Shown here: positions 8,046-16,394 of the stretch, in pieces | How positions within the stretch are numbered: the first letter of the stretch is position 1 | How the letters are laid out: every line of letters begins with the position of its first letter | NCBI RefSeq assembly: GCF_013215345.1 | Contig: NZ_JABSOV010000020.1 | Span: 1-42,325, forward strand | Direction of reading: 5' to 3' | DNA from: Colwellia sp. | Lineage (GTDB): Bacteria > Pseudomonadota > Gammaproteobacteria > Enterobacterales > Alteromonadaceae | DNA length: 42,325 nucleotides | Notes under the pieces: generated by a model | Told to the model about the DNA's origin: nothing | The model's database searches: none | The model's input: the letters and a program-made list of their open reading frames with translations, nothing else | Translations under genes and position numbers: made by a program

Positions 8046-10013
8046 TTATGGATTGGCTTGTAAAGTTACCGTGAACCCTTCGGCATCTTTGTAGCCATAA
8101 ACGTCGATATACCAAGTGCCTTCTGCTGGCGTGGTTAAGATACAATTTTCGCTATTGCCATTTTTATAGGGACGACAATCATAGCTCGATGAAGTAGATT
8201 GTGCGCCATGGTGAACGTAAAGGTCTGCGTCACCAGTGCCACCACTCATGTTAACTATCATAGTAGAATAACCTGCAGGCAATACTTGGCTATAACGTTG
8301 CCATTGTCCTTTAGCCACTGAAATATTAGCAAACTCGTTATTAATAATATCAGGAGTATTTCCGCCTGAAGTACTAAAACTGCCCGTTAAACTCAGCCCT
8401 GAAAAAGCAGCATAGGCTTTTAAACGAACATAATAAGTACCCCCTGCGGATGTACCAGAGCAAGACTCACTATTGCCATTTTTATAAGGGCGACAGTCAT
8501 AACTTGAGTCAGTGGGTGCTGAGCCAAACTTAACATACATATCCGCATCACCCGTGCCACCGCTGGTTGTAAAGCTAATGTCGCTAGCACCTGCCGGAAC
8601 AGCTAGAGTAAAGACAATATCAGCACCGGATCCGGCGCTAATATTGGTTTGTGTTACGCCATTTTCTAAAACATTATCACTTTGTGGTGGCTCGGTAACA
8701 CCGTCAATAATACTTAGACCTGATGCGCTACGGCTAAGGGGCAATACTTCACCTATGCCGCTGGCTTGCCACCAATCAATATTTTGTGGCAAGGCCAGAG
8801 GATTGGCGTTACGTGCTTCTCTGGTTAAGGTTGCTGCACCCGAGCTGAACTGCGCGGTACGTACTTCTAGTTTTTCAGGGGTAACACTTAATACTTTAAA
8901 CTGTTGAATGCTGGCTAAATCAATGGTCCAAGATTTAGGGTTGTTTGCTGAGCGAGCAGGTGCGCCCCAGCTACCTTCACCAACATAGACAGTGCCGCCT
9001 GTGGTTGTTTTTACAAAGTTGTTACCTGAGGGCTTAAGTGCTTGGGTAATTTTGTTAATGTGGGTGTCAGACTCAACCACTAAATTCATTTTTTGGCTGT
9101 AAAAGCTGTCGGCCCACCAGTTATGCAAAATGGTATTGTCAGACTTGCCGCTGTAATGTGGATACATAGGTTTATGATACTGGGCCACACGCCACTTTGC
9201 GCTACTGCCATTGGCAGAGAGATCTTGATTTAACCAATTATTCATTGCGGTAGCGTAACTTGAATAACCACTGTTTTTATATTGGCTATTTAAGGTATAA
9301 ACTCGTAACAGTGACGACACATTAAAAGCGCCGTAGCTGTCTTTACTGTCACAAACTCCATCTTGATTATAATCTACGCCAAACACTTGGCAGAGTGTTT
9401 TATAGTTGCCATCTTCATGATTACCATGAGTAGCCACAAAAGGATAAATACGTTGGTAGCTAATGCCGTCAATAAGATCATTTGACAAGGTTAATTGCCA
9501 ATCTTTAAGGTACTCCTTCATTTCTGAAGCCGAGTTCGCATTAGTATAATCACCGCCATGCATCACGAATAATGGCCTTATTTTGGCCACTAACTTGTTG
9601 CCTTTTTGGCGTGTTGTCCAGCCCGTACGTGTGTCTCCACCAGCAATAACAGTAAAACCTGTGTTAGTGGTAGGTGCCGTTTTAAACCACAAGCGATCGC
9701 CACAACCGCTACTATCACAAACGCGATAAAAAACGTCAGTGTTTGGCGTTAAACCTTTTAAAGTGACGAATTGACTTTGCAAACTACTCGCAAAGGTGTG
9801 CGATGCGGTTACTTGTTTGGTTTGCCAGGTTTGCTCGTTAGTACTAACACCATATTTAACATGATGGTTACTGCCTGATGTTGGTGTAAAGCCTATAGTG
9901 GCCTGCTGTGAAGGGTTATGATCCCAAATTAAACGGTTATACTGGCTACCCGCATAAGTTACTGAACTTGCTAGGCTTAAACCAATGGCTAAACTCACAA
10001 TACTTTTGTTCAT
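8046..10013 (-). CDS. Secreted purple-acid-phosphatase-like metallophosphoesterase with two PPC domains
   Basis: The 655-residue product has a Sec signal peptide (cleavage near SVTYA), then a fibronectin-like purple-acid-phosphatase N-domain to about 115. The calcineurin-like metallophosphoesterase core shows AGGDTRTGW, MHGGDYTN, THGNHED, QYHKPMYPHYSG and ESDTHIN, which supply the dinuclear-metal ligands. Two C-terminal PPC domains (about 445-545 and 555-655) both contain GGTGDAD and YDCRPYKNGNSE. PPC domains are common in enzymes exported by type II secretion and are often cleaved off. It is the last gene of a three-gene operon; its ATG overlaps the previous stop (ATGA) behind an AAGG ribosome site. 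Likely an extracellular phosphomonoesterase or phosphodiesterase; substrate unknown. Confidence 0.85.
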   Translation of the reverse strand: MNKSIVSLAIGLSLASSVTYAGSQYNRLIWDHNPSQQATIGFTPTSGSNHHVKYGVSTNEQTWQTKQVTASHTFASSLQSQFVTLKGLTPNTDVFYRVCDSSGCGDRLWFKTAPTTNTGFTVIAGGDTRTGWTTRQKGNKLVAKIRPLFVMHGGDYTNANSASEMKEYLKDWQLTLSNDLIDGISYQRIYPFVATHGNHEDGNYKTLCQVFGVDYNQDGVCDSKDSYGAFNVSSLLRVYTLNSQYKNSGYSSYATAMNNWLNQDLSANGSSAKWRVAQYHKPMYPHYSGKSDNTILHNWWADSFYSQKMNLVVESDTHINKITQALKPSGNNFVKTTTGGTVYVGEGSWGAPARSANNPKSWTIDLASIQQFKVLSVTPEKLEVRTAQFSSGAATLTREARNANPLALPQNIDWWQASGIGEVLPLSRSASGLSIIDGVTEPPQSDNVLENGVTQTNISAGSGADIVFTLAVPAGASDISFTTSGGTGDADMYVKFGSAPTDSSYDCRPYKNGNSESCSGTSAGGTYYVRLKAYAAFSGLSLTGSFSTSGGNTPDIINNEFANISVAKGQWQRYSQVLPAGYSTMIVNMSGGTGDADLYVHHGAQSTSSSYDCRPYKNGNSENCILTTPAEGTWYIDVYGYKDAEGFTVTLQANP

Positions 10014-10699
10014 TTCCTTGCTTCCTTTTGTGATGTATTTTCATTAATAACGCGACTACTTAGCTGCGAGGTGGTATTTGCCTCAGTCAGTGAACTGACT
10101 AAAATTACAAATGCTGCGTTACGGTAAGGCAATATTGCTTGCTGACCCGCATGGAAGTTAACGGCCAAGGCGCCGCTGTTAAATTGTGTGAAGTGTTGTG
10201 GTAATAGCTGCTGATTAGCCGATGTCCAATAGTCACCTTTATGAATAAAAGGGAAATAATCATTATTTATGTGAGGTTGGCCAGGACGTTGTGGGCTTTT
10301 TATTAACGACTGCAATTCATCGGGAGTAGGAAGGCGCCAATTGTGTTGATTACATAAACCTTGTGTATTTGTGTGCCGAATCAGATCGCTGGTATCGCAG
10401 CGTTGTGCTTCAAAGTAACAATCACCAAAGTTTTCTTTGCCCTGTATTTCATCAAACCAAGAGTAAGTCCAATAACCATCATGGATAGACTCATTGTCTG
10501 TTTTTACTTCCCAAAGCACATTTAAGCTAGAGTCAACAACACACGACCAAGGGCCTTGCCATGATGAAATGACTTCACCGATATTTATCATTTTAGTGAA
10601 GCGGGCATGTACTGGTGTTAAATGAACAGGCAGAGAAAATCGACAATAAAAGGTTAATAACAGCAGCATGAGTAATGAAATTAAAAGTCTAATTTTCAT
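10010..10699 (-). CDS. DUF1566 (Lcl-like C-terminal domain) exported protein
   Basis: The 229-residue product has an N-terminal signal or anchor helix (LLISLLMLLLLTFYCRF) and then a DUF1566 domain with its hallmarks: NWRLPTPDELQSLI near 121-135, DYWTSA near 158, and AVNFHAGQQA near 177. DUF1566 domains resemble the C-type-lectin-like fold of formylglycine-generating enzymes and occur in surface proteins and adhesins; catalysis is not established. Four cysteines in the middle (DCYFEAQRC, GLCNQ, WSCVV) suggest a disulfide-stabilised periplasmic domain. It overlaps both neighbours by four bases, so it is translationally coupled in the operon. Confidence 0.75.
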   Translation of the reverse strand: MKIRLLISLLMLLLLTFYCRFSLPVHLTPVHARFTKMINIGEVISSWQGPWSCVVDSSLNVLWEVKTDNESIHDGYWTYSWFDEIQGKENFGDCYFEAQRCDTSDLIRHTNTQGLCNQHNWRLPTPDELQSLIKSPQRPGQPHINNDYFPFIHKGDYWTSANQQLLPQHFTQFNSGALAVNFHAGQQAILPYRNAAFVILVSSLTEANTTSQLSSRVINENTSQKEARK

Positions 10700-12252
10700 A
10701 ACGAATACTGCAATTGTATGGCTTTATGATGACGAGTATGTGCAATTTGGCTACGATCAAAGGCTGATACCCACATACAAACTCCGGTTTTTAAAGAAAC
10801 ATCATGTTTTGAGTGGGTATTTTTTTTACGTACTAATTCCAACGTCCATACACCATTGCTCCAATGGCCCCTTGCTCGGACGTCAGCTCTATCGCCTTCA
10901 AATCGATTTGATCTATACAGTACTGAGGGCAAGTAACTACCTTCAGGTAACGTATCTAATTGAGACTGATAGGGCTTTGAACTAAACCAAGGCAGTACTT
11001 TTTTATCTGCTATTGAATAGTTAATTGGTAAGCGTTTAGGGATGATGAAGTTTGGTTTATACCATTGCCAATTCATCACATAAGCGCCGCTTTCTTTACC
11101 ATCAGCTTGATAACCCGCACTGTAACGCCGTTGACCATATTGCACGGAAGCAGGTGCACCAATAAAATTATCATCGGCCAAGTACATATCGTTAGTACGT
11201 ACTGCTTTCCAATGCCATAAATCACGTACGGTATTGTTTAAACTGGCGTGATAGCCCTTGCCATGCCAATTACTGGGTTTACCTTCAATGGGGGTTTTTC
11301 CTAAATGCGCGGTGCCGTCTGCGCCACTGTTACAGGTGTTAGATAACATTACGGCAAACTTATCTTCGTAATGACTCTGTTCATCAAAGCGATAAAAACC
11401 ATCTTCTTTAACTTTCCAGCCTTGTGCTGTTTTTAGCAAAGGTAGGTGCTCAATACTTTGTGTTGGATCTTGCCAAGTGAATAAGAAAAATGTTTCTTGT
11501 GCATTTGATAACGCTTTAATGGTGACTTGTGTATTACCATCAACAAAATTAGCACCGCCAATGGTATTTATGGAAATGCTGGGGGTTGTAAGCCATTGAG
11601 GTTCATTGGCGTGACCATCTATTTCAATCAATACATCCATGGGAATCGCTGAAACGAGCAATGAATGTTTTACTGGAATATTAAGTAAATAAAGTAAGCA
11701 GGCAATAAGAGCAATAATGGCAAGTTTTAGCCAAGCTATATGAGTAAGAGAGGAGGGAAATAAACGTACCAGCACGCCTTTGCCATGTTGTAGTACGTAT
11801 ATCCAACTGTGCATAACCAAGTAAAGTAAAAACAGTAATGAACTGGTAAAATGTAATGGCTGTAAAGTGGTTACCATTAAATCAACGCTGATAAATAAGC
11901 CGGTAAATACACTTAATAGTCCCGCTGTGTAACCTAAGCGATTAACCCATTGATGATATGACTGATTGCGGTAGCCCTGTTTATGCTGGCTTTTCTTTAG
12001 CTGAGGCTTATTTAACCGGCTCTTACTTAGCGGGCTCTTATTGAATTGGTAATAAATAAAATAGAGCACTAAAGCACTAAAAACATAACCAGAAATTAAA
12101 TGCATACTATGAACCGCACCACTGATTAAGATAGCGTCAAAGTGCATGAGTACAGGAGTATTCAGGCTAGATATTCTTAGTCCGGAGAGTAAGCTTAATA
12201 GCACAGTGCCCATGGCAATAATATGTAGCGAAACGAAAACTTTACGGTTCAA
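10696..12252 (-). CDS. Cytochrome-b-like membrane protein with ethylbenzene-dehydrogenase-type heme domain
   Basis: The 518-residue product starts with about five membrane helices (to residue ~192) carrying membrane-face histidines (SLHII, AVHSMHLISG, LVMHSWIYVLQH), as in b-type cytochromes. The periplasmic part (about 205-518) resembles the EB_dh heme-binding domain (gamma subunit of DMSO-reductase-family dehydrogenases): FLFTWQDPTQS, DKFAVMLSNTC, and the late GDRADVRARGHWSNGVWTLE. An electron-transfer role at the inner membrane is likely. The start is TTG at 12252, chosen because AGGAG lies five bases upstream. It is first in the operon with a DUF1566 protein and a secreted phosphatase; no dehydrogenase catalytic subunit is nearby, which is odd for this family. 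Confidence 0.75.
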   Translation of the reverse strand: MNRKVFVSLHIIAMGTVLLSLLSGLRISSLNTPVLMHFDAILISGAVHSMHLISGYVFSALVLYFIYYQFNKSPLSKSRLNKPQLKKSQHKQGYRNQSYHQWVNRLGYTAGLLSVFTGLFISVDLMVTTLQPLHFTSSLLFLLYLVMHSWIYVLQHGKGVLVRLFPSSLTHIAWLKLAIIALIACLLYLLNIPVKHSLLVSAIPMDVLIEIDGHANEPQWLTTPSISINTIGGANFVDGNTQVTIKALSNAQETFFLFTWQDPTQSIEHLPLLKTAQGWKVKEDGFYRFDEQSHYEDKFAVMLSNTCNSGADGTAHLGKTPIEGKPSNWHGKGYHASLNNTVRDLWHWKAVRTNDMYLADDNFIGAPASVQYGQRRYSAGYQADGKESGAYVMNWQWYKPNFIIPKRLPINYSIADKKVLPWFSSKPYQSQLDTLPEGSYLPSVLYRSNRFEGDRADVRARGHWSNGVWTLELVRKKNTHSKHDVSLKTGVCMWVSAFDRSQIAHTRHHKAIQLQYSL

Positions 12253-12449
12253 ACTAACTCCTATCCTTGTATGTCTTTCACTCAGATATGTTTACACTAA
12301 ATTAACAAGTTGTGAAGTGAATAATGGATGAGAAGTTATAATTAAATTTTCTGTAGTTCTGTTTTTATTTAATATTGTTTTTATACAGTAGTTTATTGGC
12401 TTTTTTTGTGAAGAGTGCCTTGTGAAATAGATATTGAATAGAGTTTACT

Positions 12450-12480
12450 TAGATGTTAAATAGATGTTAAATAGATGTTA
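12450..12480. repeat. 11-bp tandem repeat, 2.8 copies
   Basis: The unit TAGATGTTAAA occurs twice perfectly, followed by a third copy cut after TAGATGTTA. It lies about 200 bases upstream of the heme-protein start. Confidence 0.7.
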
Positions 12481-12518
12481 TTTTCGTGTTGTTTTGGGAA
12501 TAACGAGAAAGAATAGAG

Positions 12519-12534
12519 AATAACTAGGACATCC
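12519..12534. repeat. RAYT-element left-end motif
   Basis: AATAACTAGGACATCC repeats the TTAAC-AGGACA pattern of the left end of the transposase element at 14679 and is the reverse complement of the motif at 6655. Confidence 0.5.
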
Positions 12535-12729
12535 ATGAATAACCTCAATATGCAGGATTCAGTTGGAGTCATCAACCTCACTTTTAAGATCAGAGTCTTC
12601 AGCCTTACTAACATAGAACAAGAGCAAACGATTTTTCGCTGAGTCAATAATAGTTATTCATAACAATACTTTTATTATCAAGGCGATAGTCATTATAATA
12701 TCTCATTATTAATTTAGTTTTATTGCTGC

Positions 12730-12745
12730 TTTATCAATTGATAAA
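12730..12745. promoter_or_regulatory. Perfect 16-bp palindrome, candidate operator of the MFS gene
   Basis: TTTATCAATTGATAAA is perfectly symmetric and ends 45 bases before the MFS start codon, a usual place for a repressor site. No regulator gene is adjacent, so the binding protein is unknown. Confidence 0.45.
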
Positions 12746-12790
12746 ATAGTAGGTGTAATTGAAAGCCAGCCTCAGAGTATCATCATCATC

Positions 12791-13978
12791 ATGATTGAAG
12801 TAAAAACAGCTGCTTACCGCCGTGCTAGCTTTGCGTTAGCGTTAGGCTCTTTCCTTGTATTTTGTAATTTGTACATGTTCCAACCCATGTTGCCATTGAT
12901 GGCTGAAAAATTTAACGCCAGTGCGATTGAAATTAATTGGCTGCTTGCGTCATGCACATTAATGCTAGCGCTTACTCTTGTTCCGTGGGCTGTAGGCTCA
13001 GAAATTATAGGCCGTCGTAAAGTGATGATGCTGAGTCTTTTCTTATTGCCATTTACGGGCATGACCATGTTGCTAACCGATTCATTAATAATGTTAACGT
13101 TAACGCGTGGGGTAATGGGTATTGCGCTTGCGGGATTTGCTGCTGTTGCTGTGGCATATATGGCCGAAGAGTTCACCCCAAAAGCATTTATGATTGCCGT
13201 TGGTGGTTATATTAGTGCAAATTCATTAGGCGGTATTGCAGGGCGTTTATACGGCGGTTTTGCCACCGAATATTGGGGATGGAATATAGCCGTTATTGGT
13301 ATGGCTATTGCCAGTTTAGTTGGTGCGCTATTAGTGAGCCGACTGTTGCCTGAACAACAATGTTTCACTCCTAAAAGAGGGCAGTTTCGCAACCATAATA
13401 AGCGTGTAATTGGTCATTTAAAACAGCGTGAATTATGGCTTGCTATGCTTATTGGCGGTTTAAACTTTGCGTTAATTGTTAATCTTTATACGGTAATGGG
13501 GTTCCGTCTTATCGCGCCACCTTATTCACTGTCTATCAGCTTAACGTCAATGATTTTTTTGTGCTATCTAAGTGGTACTATTTCGGCAAAACTAAGTGGT
13601 CGTTGGAGCCTACATTACAGCCCAGTCAAGGGCATGGTACTAGGTACAACCGTGAGTGCAATAGGTATGTGGATAGCCGTTTATGATTCATTGTACGCAA
13701 TGGTTGTTGGTCTATTACTTATTGGCTCAGGCGCTTTTTTCACGCACTCACTTGCCTATGCCTGGGTAAGTCAGAAAGCGAAAGTAGCGAAAGCAACTGC
13801 AACGGCGTTATACCTTGTGCACTATTACATTGGTGGTAGCTTAGGTGGTTTTTACTTAATTGCCTGCTGGCAATATAGCGCTTGGTATGGGGTGCTTGCA
13901 GGTGGCATGGTATTATATGGCTTAATTTACCTATTATGTTGGCGCTTACATCGCCATGCTTGTTCATTAACAAAATAA
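12791..13978 (+). CDS. MFS transporter, YnfM-like
   Basis: The 395-residue protein has about twelve membrane helices. The loop between helices 2 and 3 carries the MFS signature GSEIIGRRKVMM. Other stretches match E. coli YnfM as I remember it: AAVAVAYMAEEF, YISANSLGGIAGRL, LPEQQCFTPKRGQ and the C-terminal YLVHYYIGGSLGG. Relatives are proton-driven exporters of small molecules; the substrate here is unknown. No good ribosome site precedes the ATG. Transcribed divergently from the heme-protein operon, with a palindrome in its promoter region. Confidence 0.85.
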   Translation: MIEVKTAAYRRASFALALGSFLVFCNLYMFQPMLPLMAEKFNASAIEINWLLASCTLMLALTLVPWAVGSEIIGRRKVMMLSLFLLPFTGMTMLLTDSLIMLTLTRGVMGIALAGFAAVAVAYMAEEFTPKAFMIAVGGYISANSLGGIAGRLYGGFATEYWGWNIAVIGMAIASLVGALLVSRLLPEQQCFTPKRGQFRNHNKRVIGHLKQRELWLAMLIGGLNFALIVNLYTVMGFRLIAPPYSLSISLTSMIFLCYLSGTISAKLSGRWSLHYSPVKGMVLGTTVSAIGMWIAVYDSLYAMVVGLLLIGSGAFFTHSLAYAWVSQKAKVAKATATALYLVHYYIGGSLGGFYLIACWQYSAWYGVLAGGMVLYGLIYLLCWRLHRHACSLTK

Positions 13979-14064
13979 AATTTATAGCAGCGTTAAACTT
14001 GAACTTGAATTTAAAGTAAATGAGGTAATTATGCTGAAATCAAAGCTTACATTGGTAAATAAGA

Positions 14065-14310
14065 ATAACTAGAAGAATAAGAAGAACATCCATTGTCATT
14101 TGAGAATACCCCCCTTGTACTAAGGTTAAAAATCATCTTAATACAGGAGTATTCTCATGACTAGCGCCAGAAAATAGCTGATTAGCTTGGTTGATACACC
14201 GTATTATCATTGTATTTCTCGATGTGTGCGTAGAGCATATTTGTGTGGCTATTTAGCTTGTGTTATTTTTTCGTTTTAGGATATTTATAAGCGAGTGTCC
14301 CCGTTAATTT
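14065..14310 (+). mobile_element. Internally deleted RAYT element
   Basis: The left side has a degraded end (TAACTAG, then GAACATCCAT). The middle is the first ~100 bases of a RAYT gene, and the right side is AAGCGAGTGTCC followed by CCGTTAAT, matching the right end at 15919-15938. About 1 kb of transposase is missing between them, so this is a non-autonomous derivative of the neighbouring element or a close relative. Confidence 0.6.
14158..14256 (+). pseudogene. N-terminal remnant of a Y1 (RAYT) transposase
   Basis: The ATG at 14158 is followed by MTSARK, a TAG stop, then [24 protein letters not shown], almost the same as the N-terminus of the larger copy at 14764. Similarity ends abruptly near 14256. 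It keeps the ancestral ATG that the larger copy has lost. Confidence 0.7.
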
Positions 14311-14476
14311 TTTACGTTCATTTTCAGATTAAATAGCTACTATTATTTTGTTAATTTATTGCCAAATAAAGCGTAAAATGCTCAAAATTCCGTTTGTCGG
14401 AAAATTATCGTTGGCTTTATTACCTTTTTAAAAATTTTAGCCAAATCATTTAGCCCATTAATATGGGTATTACACA

Positions 14477-14483
14477 AAGGAGT
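14477..14483 (+). promoter_or_regulatory. Ribosome binding site deciding a TTG start
   Basis: AAGGAGT lies five bases before the TTG at 14489, identifying it as the start of the small lipoprotein gene. Confidence 0.7.
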
Positions 14484-14488
14484 ATTTT

Positions 14489-14659
14489 TTGAAAATACTA
14501 ATGTTAGCATCATTATTCGTTATGTCTGGGTGCACGTATTCAGGTTTCACAGGCTCATTAGATCAGCAAGATTGTTCTCAAGTAAAAAGAGATTGTATCA
14601 GTGGCGTTTATAGTGAATGGTTTGAGAGTAACAATGAACTAGCATGTACTTGCTCGTAA
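14489..14659 (+). CDS. Small cysteine-rich lipoprotein (56 residues)
   Basis: A TTG start with a strong ribosome site opens a 56-codon gene. The product has a short signal peptide and lipobox VMSGC (lipidated Cys 15). The mature part of about 42 residues has four further cysteines (QDCSQVKRDC and ACTCS), spaced as two possible disulfides. Only one basic residue precedes the hydrophobic core, but the peptide is still lipoprotein-like. I do not recognise a family. It sits between the deleted RAYT copy and the larger RAYT element. Confidence 0.6.
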   Translation: MKILMLASLFVMSGCTYSGFTGSLDQQDCSQVKRDCISGVYSEWFESNNELACTCS

Positions 14660-14678
14660 CAATCACGCATTAATTAGA

Positions 14679-15938
14679 ATTAACGAGGACAGTCTCTCAA
14701 AGTTGAAGAATATAAACCTCTGAACTAGGGTTAATACATAATCATAATTTGAGAGTTTTTGTTACGACAACTGCAAGAAAGCAATTAATTAGCTTAACAG
14801 ACACTGCCTATTATCACTGTATTTCTCGCTGTGTTCGTAGGGCCTTTTTTTGCGGTGCAGATAAAAACACAGGGAAAAATTTTGACCATAGGCGAGGGTG
14901 GGTAGAAGATAAAACACTCAGTCTAAGCCAAGTGTTCGCTATTGATGTATGCGCTTACGCTGTTATGAGTAATCACACGCATATAGTGGTTTTTGTTGAT
15001 GAGACTACCGCGAAAGCGTGGACAACTAGTGAAGTATTACAACGTTGGCATCAGTTATTCAAAGGTACATTCATAACACAGCAGTATTGTCGAGGAGAAG
15101 AAATCCCTGATTACCTTATGGCTTCTTTGCTCGAAACGGTTGAAGTGTATCGCAATCGCTTAATGGATATTAGCTGGTTTATGCGCCTACTCAACCACAG
15201 CATTGCCACATAAGCCAACCTTGAAGATAAATGCACAGGTCATTTTTGGGAAGGGCGTTTTAAATCACAAGCCTTGTTAGATGAAGCCGCACTTGCTGCC
15301 TGTATGGCGTATGTTGACTTAAACCCTGTTAGAGCTAATGTAGCTAAAACCCCTGAAAGCTCAGGGTACACTAGCGTAAAACAATGGGTAATATCCGCTA
15401 AAAAGGCTAAAAAGCCAAAAATCCTACTGCCTTTTGTAGGTAACCCACGCCAAGCAATGCCAAAAGGCTTACCGTTTGAGCTTGAAGACTATCTTGAATT
15501 AATTGAACTAACAGCTGGTTGTCTGCGTGAAGGAAAAGTTGGATATATTGAAGGAAATCAACTTGCTTTACTTAATCGCTTGAATATAAACCCTGAGAAT
15601 TGGTTAACCTTGACCAAAGATTTCAGAAAGCTTTTTCATGGTGCTGTAGGTCACAGTGATGTATTAACTGATTACTGTGAACATAAAGGTTTAAGGCGGC
15701 GAACCAATGTTAGTTGCAGTGATAAACTTTTGGCGTAACGACTCAACACTAATCATCCTCTTACTTTAATAACAACACATCAAGCCGGATGTTTTTGTCA
15801 TGTATATAAATAGCATTTCTGCTATTTATATACAAATTTGGTAAACACTGTTCGAACTCAGGGGTTATTAGCAATCATTGAGCTTCTTTTGAGTGGCTAT
15901 TTTGCTTTAAGGGGGTATAAGCGAGTGTCCTAGTTAAT
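14679..15938 (+). mobile_element. IS200-like REP-associated transposase (RAYT) element
   Basis: The left end ATTAACGAGGACAGTCTC (14679) and the right end GCGAGTGTCCTAGTTAAT (15921) are imperfect inverted repeats of each other (TTAAC-AGGACA core). They enclose one Y1-type transposase gene plus about 180 bases of downstream non-coding DNA. Y1 transposases move single-stranded DNA by recognising hairpins at element ends. The transposase is inactivated, so this copy can move only if another copy supplies enzyme. Confidence 0.65.
14764..15738 (+). pseudogene. Y1-type (RAYT) transposase, lost start codon and internal stop
   Basis: The conceptual protein of about 324 residues has the RAYT N-terminus ([16 protein letters not shown]), the HUH motif SNHTHIVVFV, the region with the catalytic Tyr (VYRNRLMDISWFMRLLN), and the C-terminal signature FWEGRFKSQALLDEAAL, then YVDLNPVRAN. 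A TAA at 15211-15213 interrupts it in frame after HSIAT. Compared with the remnant at 14158, the normal ATG is an ACG here (14764-14766); the only upstream in-frame start is a TTG at 14749 without a ribosome site. Two independent lesions argue for a dead gene. Confidence 0.8.
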
Positions 15939-15953
15939 ACCTTTGTTTGGTGT

Positions 15954-16385
15954 CTACAAGCTAGCCCATTGCTGCTTTACACCAATAAGGTGAACAACGC
16001 CAAAAGTTAGACAAATAGCAGAGCTCCAAAGCCAAAATTCGTTACTGTTACCAATAGCAGTCGGTACAGAGGTAGCTGCTATGAAAATACCACCGATACC
16101 ACGTAGTAAATAAACGGCAGTAATGGTTATAAGGGCTAATCGCATTAATGGCAGCTTTATTATTAATCCGGCAGCAGAAAAAGCAAAAAGTGACCAAATA
16201 GCCAAAACAATCACAATACCTGCAGTGATCATTGTTGGTTTTAAACTGCCTTGCTCGGCCAGCTTTGCCATGTGTTCACCTGCGCCAAAAAATCGATACC
16301 AAGATGCACCAAAATAGATGCAACCTATATGTAATAAGGAGGCAAGGGCACTTAATATGCCGGCAGTAATTAAATATCTATTCAC
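15954..16385 (-). CDS. Small four-helix membrane protein
   Basis: The 143-residue product has four hydrophobic segments and the early motif LLHIGCIYFGASWYRFFGAGE, shared by uncharacterised membrane proteins of marine gammaproteobacteria. The start is GTG at 16385, supported by an AAGGAGG sequence five bases upstream. It lies ten bases downstream of the ABC1-kinase stop and is the last gene of that operon. Function unknown; a membrane partner for the kinase is only an inference from position. Confidence 0.7.
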   Translation of the reverse strand: MNRYLITAGILSALASLLHIGCIYFGASWYRFFGAGEHMAKLAEQGSLKPTMITAGIVIVLAIWSLFAFSAAGLIIKLPLMRLALITITAVYLLRGIGGIFIAATSVPTAIGNSNEFWLWSSAICLTFGVVHLIGVKQQWASL

Positions 16386-16394
16386 AATTCCTCC

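Larger units (their letters stand above)
12253..12790. other. Divergent intergenic region with repeats and an operator-like palindrome
   Basis: About 540 AT-rich bases between the heme-protein operon and the MFS gene. They hold an 11-bp tandem repeat (12450-12480), a RAYT-like end motif (12519-12534), and a perfect palindrome (12730-12745). A 35-codon ORF at 12535-12642 is probably fortuitous. Confidence 0.5.
13979..14488. other. Intergenic region holding a decayed RAYT copy
   Basis: No intact gene. Bases 14065-14310 are a shrunken transposase element (annotated separately). Bases 14311-14476 are AT-rich and must contain the promoter of the small lipoprotein gene. Confidence 0.6.

Noticed and set aside
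8512-8907. Plus-strand open frame of 131 codons
   Set aside because: Antisense shadow of the phosphatase/PPC gene.
10668-10985. Plus-strand open frame of 105 codons
   Set aside because: It lies antisense to the heme-protein gene, which has clear domain signatures; no ribosome site or motif.
12450-12480. Could the short direct repeats be a CRISPR array or iterons?
   Set aside because: Units are 11 bp without spacers, only about three copies, and no cas or rep gene is present.
12535-12642. 35-codon ORF with an AGGA sequence six bases upstream
   Set aside because: The AGGA belongs to the RAYT end motif AACTAGGACATCC, and the peptide shows no signal, motif or conservation I can see.
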